Shown here: piece after piece, positions 6,451-11,508 of the stretch
Numbering within the stretch: position 1 is the stretch's first letter
Layout of the letters: each line of letters starts with the position of its first letter
From: Verrucomicrobia bacterium UBA1263
GTDB taxonomy: Bacteria; Verrucomicrobiota; Verrucomicrobiia; Limisphaerales; UBA1412
DNA length: 11,508 bases
Direction: 5' to 3'
NCBI GenBank assembly: GCA_002308515.1
Contig: DBVN01000085.1
Span: forward strand, 38,136-49,643
The notes under the pieces: generated by a model
Database searches by the model: none
Told to the model about the DNA's origin: nothing
What the model saw: only the letters and a program-made list of their open reading frames with translations
Program-made: the position numbers and the translations under genes

Positions 6451-8223
6451 ATGGGACTTTTTCAAAAAGCTGTAGAAACTTATGATGCCATGGTAAAAGA
6501 CCATGCGGGTGACTACAAAGAAGGTCAGAAAGAACCTTTAGCTCCTATTGGTCATATCATTGCAAATGCAAAAATTCAAATTACAATAAATCAAAATGGC
6601 GAGTTTCAAGCGGCAATAAGAAATGAAGATAGAATTATTATCCCTGCTACTATAGAATCGGCAAATAGAACTAGCGGTATTGGAGCTCACCCTCTATGCG
6701 AGACTATAGCTTATATTTCTCCAAATGATCAGAAAAAACATCAATCTTATATTACTCAACTTTCTGCTTGGGAAGAATCGGAATTTTCTCATCCAATGCT
6801 GAAACCTATTTTGAGTTATGTTAATTCTGGCACTATTATCGATGATTTGGAAGAAGCCAATTTAATAAAAAACGAGAAAGATCTCGTTTGCTGGTGTGTT
6901 AATGGAATTGGTAGCGAAAGCGGGAATTGTTGGAAAAACAAAAATTTGATGAAAGCGTTTCAGGATTATTATATTCCTCAGATAGAAAAAAAATATGATT
7001 TTTGTATGATCTCTGGCGGAGAAAAAAAATTATTATGCACAACCCATATAAAAGGAATAGTTTCTCACTTTGGAAACGCAAAGCTAATATCATCAAATGA
7101 CAACAAAAATTATACATACCGAGGTCGTTTCACAGATGATCAACAAGCTTGCACAGTAAGCTATGAATCATCACAAAAAGCTCATAACGCTCTGAAATGG
7201 TTAATTGCTAACGAAGGTGTGGTATATGGTGGTAGAACATTCCTTTGCTGGAATCCAAATGGTAAAAACATTCCAAAACCTAGAAATTCTATTTTATTTA
7301 AAAACGATAAGCCAGCTAAAACACCGACAGATTACAAAGAACAATTAAAAGATGCAATCGCTGGGTGGAAAAAAGAATTGCCTGCTAGAGAATGGGTAAT
7401 AATTGCTGTTTTTGATGCACCAGCAAAAAAAAGTGGAAGACTTTCAATCAACTACTACAATGAATTGATGGGATCCGATTTTCTTGACAGATTAAAATAT
7501 TGGGACGAAACTTGCTGTTGGTATCATTATCAAGGAATTTCATCGCCTACACTGAGACAAATCGCATCTTATGCATTTGGAACATTAAGAAGTAAAGGCG
7601 AAAAAACATCTGTTGAAATAGATGATAAAGTTTTAGGCCAACAAATACAAAGACTCCTAATGTGCAGAGTCGATAAAGCACTATTTCCATTTGATATTTT
7701 TCAAGCGCTTATCCAGAAAGCGTCTAACCTTCAGATTTACGAATCCAATGACAGAGAAAAGTTGTTATTCATAACATGTGCTGTCATCAAAAAATATAAA
7801 TATGATCATTATAAGGAGACAATAGAAATGTCACTTGAATCAGATAGAAAAGATCGAAGTTACCAATATGGTAGATTGGTCGCTATATTGGAAAAGATCG
7901 AAAAAGATACATATAAGGCTGATGAAAAACGTGAATCAAACATCATACGACGTTTATCCACGTTTATTAAGACTCCATTAAAAGTATCCGCAGATATTAT
8001 GACACAACTAAAAAGTGCATATTATCCACAATTATCTTCCCCATCACGCACGTTTTACGATAAACTGATTGGCGAGATAATGGAAATCATAGATCAATTA
8101 GGAGATAAAGATAATCCTTTGTCTGAAACATATATAATTGGCTATTACTTACAACAAAAAGAGTTATATAAATCAAATAAAAACAATACAAATAATACGG
8201 AGGAACAAAACAATGCCCAATAA
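6451..8223 (+). CDS. cas8c: Cas8c (Csd1), large subunit of type I-C Cascade
   Basis: Cas8c is the I-C Cascade large subunit that recognises the PAM and helps open target DNA. The protein is 590 aa, in the usual Csd1 range. The N-terminus (MGLFQKAVETYDAM, then a KEPLAPIGHI block) and the central NALKWLIANEG, GGRTFLCWN and SGRLSINYYNEL stretches are Csd1-like. The C-terminal 131 residues correspond to the small subunit, which is separately translated from an internal start at 7828. The last 20 or so residues are Asn-rich (KNNTNNTEEQNN). It begins one base after the cas5c stop behind a strong Shine-Dalgarno site, and overlaps cas7c by 11 bases. Codon use is very AT-rich; two runs of eight A (near 6987 and 7022) are present but the frame is intact. 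Confidence 0.94.
   Translation: MGLFQKAVETYDAMVKDHAGDYKEGQKEPLAPIGHIIANAKIQITINQNGEFQAAIRNEDRIIIPATIESANRTSGIGAHPLCETIAYISPNDQKKHQSYITQLSAWEESEFSHPMLKPILSYVNSGTIIDDLEEANLIKNEKDLVCWCVNGIGSESGNCWKNKNLMKAFQDYYIPQIEKKYDFCMISGGEKKLLCTTHIKGIVSHFGNAKLISSNDNKNYTYRGRFTDDQQACTVSYESSQKAHNALKWLIANEGVVYGGRTFLCWNPNGKNIPKPRNSILFKNDKPAKTPTDYKEQLKDAIAGWKKELPAREWVIIAVFDAPAKKSGRLSINYYNELMGSDFLDRLKYWDETCCWYHYQGISSPTLRQIASYAFGTLRSKGEKTSVEIDDKVLGQQIQRLLMCRVDKALFPFDIFQALIQKASNLQIYESNDREKLLFITCAVIKKYKYDHYKETIEMSLESDRKDRSYQYGRLVAILEKIEKDTYKADEKRESNIIRRLSTFIKTPLKVSADIMTQLKSAYYPQLSSPSRTFYDKLIGEIMEIIDQLGDKDNPLSETYIIGYYLQQKELYKSNKNNTNNTEEQNNAQ
7813..7818 (+). promoter_or_regulatory. Internal Shine-Dalgarno site inside cas8c
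   Basis: AAGGAG lies 9 bases before an in-frame ATG at 7828, the same spacing as the sites of cas8c and cas7c. It supports translation of Cas11c from within cas8c. Confidence 0.75.
7828..8223 (+). CDS. cas11c: Cas11c, small Cascade subunit from an internal start in cas8c
   Basis: I-C systems are known to make the small subunit Cas11c from an internal start in the 3' part of cas8c. Here ATG 7828 is in frame (codon 460 of Cas8c), is preceded at 9 bases by AAGGAG, and gives a 131-residue product, about the size known for Cas11c. The product begins MSLESDRKDRSYQYGRLVA; a GRL-A-LE block close to the start is typical of the Csd1 C-terminal domain. It looks all-helical, apart from the Asn-rich tail shared with Cas8c. 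Cas11 subunits pack along the Cascade belly and stabilise the displaced strand. The frame, the site and the family precedent all agree, but expression is inferred, not observed. Confidence 0.78.
   Translation: MSLESDRKDRSYQYGRLVAILEKIEKDTYKADEKRESNIIRRLSTFIKTPLKVSADIMTQLKSAYYPQLSSPSRTFYDKLIGEIMEIIDQLGDKDNPLSETYIIGYYLQQKELYKSNKNNTNNTEEQNNAQ
8199..8203 (+). promoter_or_regulatory. Strong Shine-Dalgarno site of cas7c
   Basis: GGAGG, preceded by C, lies 9 bases before ATG 8213 and inside cas8c. It decides the start of cas7c against an upstream in-frame TTG at 8138 that lies within cas8c coding sequence and has no such site. Confidence 0.85.
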
Positions 8224-9244
8224 TAATAACAACGATAATAATACCCATCTGAGAAATAAAATAGATTTCATGCTTTTTATTTCCGTGACAAATGCAAATT
8301 GCAACGGTGATCCGCTTAATGGAAACCGTCCAAGAACAAACTATGACGGATATGGTGAAATATCTGATGTTTGTATCAAACGAAAAATTCGCAACCGTAT
8401 GCAAGATTTAGGTAAGGAAATCTTTGTGCAATCTGAAGATAGAGCTACAGATGGGGCAACTAGTTTAAAAAAGAGATTTGAGACATTTAAAAATAAAACA
8501 GAAGAAGAATTTAACATAAAATTAAAAGAAGAGTTTAATAAAAAATTAGAAGAAGAGTTAAATAAAACGACAGATGAGAAATTAAAAAAAGAGCTAAAAA
8601 AGAAATTAGATAATGAGTTAAAAGAGAGATTAAAACAAGGTATTTCAAAAGATGAATTAGCAAAAGAAGGATGTAAAAAATGGTTGGATGTAAGAACATT
8701 TGGACAAGTTTTTGCATTTGGCAACGATGATAATACCGGTGTTTCCATCGGTATCAGAGGTCCCGTTTCCATACATATTGCAAACAGCATAGATTCTGTT
8801 GAAATATCATCTATGCAAATTACTAAAAGTGTAAATGGAGAAGACAATACGAACTCAAAAAAGTCTTCAGACACAATGGGAATGAAACATTTTGTACGAT
8901 ATGGATTATATCAGATCAAAGGTTCCATCAACGTTCAACTTGCTGAAAAAACAGGTTTTACTAAAGAAGATGCAGAAACTTTCAAACAATGTTTAAAAAC
9001 CCTCTTCATTAATGATGAATCTTCTGCACGGCCAGCAGGATCTATGGAGGTCGAAAAAATCTATTGGTGGGAGCATAATTGCAAAACGGGTCAATACTCT
9101 ACTGCAGATGTTCATCGTTCTGTAACTGCAGAAAGAAAAAATAAAGAAAAAATCCCAACATCATTTGATGATTATGAGATAAAGGAAAATAGTCTTACAG
9201 ATTTGGAACCGGAAATAATTAAAAGTTCAGATTGCAACAAATAA
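8213..9244 (+). CDS. cas7c: Cas7c (Csd2), Cascade backbone subunit with a Lys/Glu-rich insertion
   Basis: Cas7c forms the repeating backbone that coats the crRNA spacer. The protein is 343 aa, about 50 longer than the usual Csd2 (around 285-300). The core is canonical: NGDPLNGNRPRTNYDGYGEISDV near the N-terminus, RTFGQVFAFG, GIRGPVSIH, QITKSVN, SSDTMGMKH, GSINVQLAEKTGFT, SARPAGSMEV, and HRSVTAE. The extra length lies mainly between D80 and W157, a highly charged stretch with an 8-residue repeat (residues 99-142). The N-terminus also has an Asn-rich lead (MPNNNNNDNN). The start is fixed by the GGAGG site; the first 11 bases overlap cas8c. The conserved blocks on both sides of the insertion imply a functional subunit. 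Confidence 0.95.
   Translation: MPNNNNNDNNTHLRNKIDFMLFISVTNANCNGDPLNGNRPRTNYDGYGEISDVCIKRKIRNRMQDLGKEIFVQSEDRATDGATSLKKRFETFKNKTEEEFNIKLKEEFNKKLEEELNKTTDEKLKKELKKKLDNELKERLKQGISKDELAKEGCKKWLDVRTFGQVFAFGNDDNTGVSIGIRGPVSIHIANSIDSVEISSMQITKSVNGEDNTNSKKSSDTMGMKHFVRYGLYQIKGSINVQLAEKTGFTKEDAETFKQCLKTLFINDESSARPAGSMEVEKIYWWEHNCKTGQYSTADVHRSVTAERKNKEKIPTSFDDYEIKENSLTDLEPEIIKSSDCNK
8507..8638 (+). repeat. Imperfect 24-base tandem repeat in cas7c encoding a Lys/Glu helix
   Basis: Five units are visible: 8507-8530, 8531-8554, 8555-8590 (with a 12-base insert), 8591-8614 and 8615-8638. The protein units read EFNIKLKE, EFNKKLEE, ELNKTTDEKLKK, ELKKKLDN and ELKERLKQ. The alternation of acidic and basic residues 3-4 positions apart suggests a long, salt-bridged single helix or coiled coil. 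Unit similarity at DNA level points to growth by duplication. Confidence 0.75.
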
Positions 9245-9259
9245 AGATTAAAACAATGA

Positions 9260-9964
9260 ATGCCTGAAACAAAATACGCGGAGTCGGACTATATGATGAT
9301 CTCCGCGCTGCAGCACATTGCGGTTTGTCCGAGACAATGTGCCTTGATCCACAATGAAAGGGTATGGGAAGATAATCTTCTGACGGCACAAGGAGAGCTT
9401 CTCCACATCCGTGTGGACAATGGTGGAACAGAAAAACGGGGCGATCTGATTCAAGCCCGAACTGTTCGTCTGAATCATCCCGGCTTGGGGATCACGGGAA
9501 TCGCGGATATGGTGGAATTCCGCCGGATCACGGATCCTCTTGACCCCAAAACGGGAGTCCGTATTGCCACCACGCTGCCTAATAAGCATAACTGGTGGAT
9601 CCCCTGCCCCGTGGAATACAAACGCGGCAGGAGTAAAACAGATGACTGGGATCGTATACAGCTTTGTGCCCAAGTCCTTTGCCTGGAGTCCATGTACGAG
9701 TTGCGAATGGACCGGGCTGCGCTTTGGTACGATTCCACCAAAACCAGGGAATGGGTTTACATTGACTCGGAGCTGCGGGATAAGACACTGGAACTGGTCC
9801 GGCAAGCAAGGATATTGCTGGATTCCGGCAAAACACCACCTCCAGTCTATGACCGCAAACGCTGCAATGCCTGCTCCTTATATGAACAATGCCGGCCTAA
9901 AGATTATGCCCCCGACCATGCGGAAAAGTATTATGAAAACCTTTTTCACATCGTAGATCCATAA
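9260..9964 (+). CDS. cas4: Cas4, Fe-S RecB-like nuclease of spacer acquisition
   Basis: Cas4 works with Cas1-Cas2 to select and trim prespacers so that spacers carry the right PAM and orientation. The protein is 234 aa. An N-terminal cysteine (C27 in CPRQCALIH; C23 is a second candidate) and three C-terminal cysteines C202, C205 and C211 (CNACSLYEQC) form the expected 4Fe-4S ligands. The RecB nuclease core shows D83 (GIADMVEF), E119 and K121 (EYKRG), and the downstream QLCAQVLCLE helix. The start is ATG 9260, 15 bases after cas7c. A 3-codon mini-ORF (ATG 9256) overlaps this start, and no Shine-Dalgarno site is seen. From here base composition jumps to about 50% GC, unlike cas3-cas7c. The stop is followed one base later by cas1. 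Confidence 0.95.
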   Translation: MPETKYAESDYMMISALQHIAVCPRQCALIHNERVWEDNLLTAQGELLHIRVDNGGTEKRGDLIQARTVRLNHPGLGITGIADMVEFRRITDPLDPKTGVRIATTLPNKHNWWIPCPVEYKRGRSKTDDWDRIQLCAQVLCLESMYELRMDRAALWYDSTKTREWVYIDSELRDKTLELVRQARILLDSGKTPPPVYDRKRCNACSLYEQCRPKDYAPDHAEKYYENLFHIVDP

Positions 9965-9965
9965 T

Positions 9966-11003
9966 ATGAAAAAACTCCTCAATACACTCTATGTGACAAC
10001 ACCAGAAGCCTGGGTACACCGTGACGGTGAAACTGTGGATATTCGCCTGCACGGAGAACGGCTGGGCAGGCTCCCCATCCATAATCTGGACAGCATTGTT
10101 TGTATGGGGCATGATGTCCTCATGTCGCCTGCACTGATGGAACTATGCGTTGAACACGGTGTGAGTATGGTCTATCTGAGTGAAAGTGGTCGTTTTCAAG
10201 CACGGGTGGAAGGTCCTGTCAGCGGAAATGTGCTCTTGAGAAAACAGCAATACAAAACATCTGAGAATGAACCGGCCGCGTTGGCGATCGCCAAAGCCTG
10301 TGTCGCCGCCAAAATCCAAAACGGCCGAATCAATCTGCTGAGGCACCTGAGAAATCATCCCGATACGTTCGGGAAAGAAGAAATCGAAAAAACAATCAGT
10401 CGCCTGGCCATATTGTTGAAAGAAATCAAGAACAATTGTACCACATTAGACTCCCTGCGCGGCTATGAAGGGATGTGCGCCGATGAGTATTTTTCTGTCT
10501 TTGATCATACGATCGTTGCACAAAAAAACGATTTTCGTTTTCTGAAACGCACCCGGCGACCACCCTTGGATCGGGTCAACGCGCTGCTCTCCTTCATCTA
10601 TGTACTCTTGACCGCAGCTTGCAGATCGGCATTGGAATCCGTGGGGTTAGACCCGGCAGTGGGATTTCTCCACAGAGATCGACCCGGTCGCCCTAGTCTG
10701 GCTCTTGACCTTGTGGAAGAATTCCGACACTTTATTGCCGATAGAATAGTACTTTCGCTAATCAATCTGCAAATTCTTCAGGCCAACGATTTTAAAATCA
10801 CACCTACCGGAGCTGTCGAAATAAATGATGATGCCAAAAAAGTGATTCTGCAAAATTGGCAGAAACGTAAGCAGGAACAAGTTCAGCATCCGTACCTGGA
10901 AGAAAGTGTACCGCTGGGGCTTTTCCCCTTTGTTCAGGCCCAGCTGCTGGCAAGAACACTGCGCGGAGATTTGCCATATTATCCGGCATGCCTTTTTCGA
11001 TAA
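9966..11003 (+). CDS. cas1: Cas1, CRISPR integrase
   Basis: Cas1 is the catalytic subunit of the Cas1-Cas2 complex that inserts new spacers at the leader-repeat junction. The protein is 345 aa, normal for I-C. The metal-binding residues are in place: E168 in RGYEG, H236 in GFLHRDRPGRPSL, and D248 in ALDLVEEFR (E251 nearby). The N-terminal beta domain begins MKKLLNTLYVTTPEAWVHRDGE and contains the PIHNLDSIVC block. It starts one base after the cas4 stop without a Shine-Dalgarno site, so translation is probably coupled. GC content matches cas4 (near 50-55%) rather than the effector genes. No damage is seen. Confidence 0.97.
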   Translation: MKKLLNTLYVTTPEAWVHRDGETVDIRLHGERLGRLPIHNLDSIVCMGHDVLMSPALMELCVEHGVSMVYLSESGRFQARVEGPVSGNVLLRKQQYKTSENEPAALAIAKACVAAKIQNGRINLLRHLRNHPDTFGKEEIEKTISRLAILLKEIKNNCTTLDSLRGYEGMCADEYFSVFDHTIVAQKNDFRFLKRTRRPPLDRVNALLSFIYVLLTAACRSALESVGLDPAVGFLHRDRPGRPSLALDLVEEFRHFIADRIVLSLINLQILQANDFKITPTGAVEINDDAKKVILQNWQKRKQEQVQHPYLEESVPLGLFPFVQAQLLARTLRGDLPYYPACLFR

Positions 11004-11015
11004 AACATCACAACT

Positions 11016-11309
11016 ATGCTTGTATTAATTACATACGATGTAAACACATCCACACCGGACGGAGCTAAACGATTAAGACGCATCGCAAAAATTTGTGAAA
11101 ATTATGGACAACGTGTCCAATATTCGGTATTTGAATGTGAGGTAGATCCCGCACAGTGGGAATACATGAAGTCACAACTGCTCGACGAATATTCACCGGA
11201 AAAGGACAGCTTGAGATTCTATTTCCTGGGAAAGAACTGGGAACGAAAAGTGGAACATCAAGGAACAAAAACATCTTTTCATCCCACTAAAGATACCCTC
11301 ATTTTTTAA
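11016..11309 (+). CDS. cas2: Cas2, structural subunit of the spacer integrase
   Basis: Cas2 dimers bridge two Cas1 dimers to hold the prespacer. The protein is 97 aa, the standard size. It begins MLVLITYDVNT, with the conserved Asp of the ferredoxin-like fold at D8, and contains RLRRIAKICENYGQRVQYSVFECEV and the SLRFYFLG strand typical of I-C Cas2. It starts 12 bases after cas1 with no Shine-Dalgarno site. It is the last cas gene before the leader and array. Confidence 0.96.
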   Translation: MLVLITYDVNTSTPDGAKRLRRIAKICENYGQRVQYSVFECEVDPAQWEYMKSQLLDEYSPEKDSLRFYFLGKNWERKVEHQGTKTSFHPTKDTLIF

Positions 11310-11319
11310 AAAACATATC

Positions 11320-11366
11320 CGCTAACCTCTGGCTCTCATATAAAACCGATTAGGTTAGCGCTTTTT
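11320..11366 (+). terminator. Hairpin after cas2, possible operon terminator
   Basis: CGCTAACCT (11320-11328) and AGGTTAGCG (11352-11360) pair perfectly over 9 bp around a 23-base loop, followed by C and five T (11362-11366). It sits 10 bases after the cas2 stop. The loop is longer than in typical terminators, so a protein-binding leader motif is an alternative. Confidence 0.5.
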
Positions 11367-11417
11367 GTCCTACAAGAACTTACAGATCAAATAAACTGGA
11401 AAAAGCCTCTGTGCATT

Positions 11418-11444
11418 GCAAAAATAACTTCAGTAGCAAAAATA
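11418..11444 (+). repeat. 9-base direct repeat in the leader
   Basis: GCAAAAATA occurs at 11418-11426 and 11436-11444, 18 bases apart. A third partial copy, AAAAATA, lies at 11450-11456. Such phased A-tracts would bend the leader DNA. Confidence 0.6.
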
Positions 11445-11449
11445 CCTTT

Positions 11450-11476
11450 AAAAATATCTGAAAAAAAGATATTTTT
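11450..11476. repeat. 10-bp inverted repeat next to the first CRISPR repeat
   Basis: AAAAATATCT (11450-11459) and AGATATTTTT (11467-11476) pair perfectly around a 7-base A-rich loop. The element ends 10 bases before the array, in the leader-proximal zone that guides integration in other systems. Confidence 0.6.
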
Positions 11477-11486
11477 ATTGCCTTAT

Positions 11487-11508
11487 GTCGCACCCTCACG
11501 GGTGCGTG
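11487..11508 (+). CRISPR. First repeat of a type I-C CRISPR array (cut by window edge)
   Basis: GTCGCACCC-TCAC-GGGTGCGTG is the 5' part of a typical I-C repeat, which in this family normally continues with a GATTGAAAC-like end to about 31-33 bases. A perfect 7-bp stem, CGCACCC (11489-11495) with GGGTGCG (11500-11506), closes a TCAC loop, the hairpin that Cas5c recognises. It lies in the expected place after cas2 and leader. Only one partial repeat is visible, so spacing and array length are unknown. Confidence 0.9.

Larger units (their letters stand above)
11310..11486 (+). promoter_or_regulatory. CRISPR leader
   Basis: These 177 AT-rich bases between cas2 and the first repeat are the expected leader, which carries the pre-crRNA promoter and the site where Cas1-Cas2 insert new spacers. 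No confident -35/-10 pair could be picked. The leader contains a terminator-like hairpin at its start, a 9-base direct repeat, and an AT-only-flanked inverted repeat ending 10 bases before the array. Confidence 0.8.

Noticed and set aside
6985..7030. Two runs of eight A in cas8c, as possible programmed frameshift sites
   Set aside because: The reading frame is intact through both, the product has normal length, and A-runs are expected at this composition.

Overview
The window comes from a Gram-negative bacterium. The left part (1-2475) is GC-rich chromosomal housekeeping DNA that includes genes for ADP-heptose (LPS inner core) synthesis. The phylum cannot be fixed from sequence alone. The zinc-less GmhB form and the scarcity of Shine-Dalgarno sites in front of most genes would suit a PVC-group (Verrucomicrobiota/Lentisphaerota-like) bacterium, but this is a weak inference.

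Layout. (1) 1-701, minus strand: the N-terminal part of valyl-tRNA synthetase, cut by the window edge. (2) 887-2475, plus strand: a two-gene unit, heptose-7-phosphate kinase followed by the heptose-1,7-bisphosphate 7-phosphatase. (3) 2643-2720: tRNA-Pro(GGG). (4) 2721-3375: 655 bases without a convincing gene. This stretch is AT-rich and holds short direct repeats, several perfect or near-perfect inverted repeats (two of them interleaved like a pseudoknot), a perfect TTGACA -35 box with a -10, and a perfect 15-base dyad just upstream of the first cas gene. (5) 3376-11309: a complete type I-C CRISPR-Cas operon in canonical order, cas3-cas5c-cas8c-cas7c-cas4-cas1-cas2. An internal in-frame start inside cas8c very probably gives the small subunit Cas11c. 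(6) 11310-11486: a leader with short repeats. (7) 11487-11508: the first 22 bases of the first CRISPR repeat, cut by the window edge.

How it works together. Cas1-Cas2 with Cas4 select and insert spacers at the leader end. Cas5c cuts pre-crRNA (I-C has no Cas6). Cas5c, Cas8c, Cas7c and Cas11c form the crRNA-guided Cascade, and Cas3 (HD nuclease plus helicase) degrades the target. Gene junctions overlap or lie within 15 bases, so transcription from the promoter near 3297-3323 probably reads through all of them.

The system itself is a known subtype. The parts most worth a second look are the structured intergenic region before cas3, the operator-like dyad, the long Lys/Glu repeat insertion in Cas7c, the Shine-Dalgarno sites confined to cas8c, cas11c and cas7c, and the sharp base-composition step between effector genes (very AT-rich) and adaptation genes (near 50% GC).
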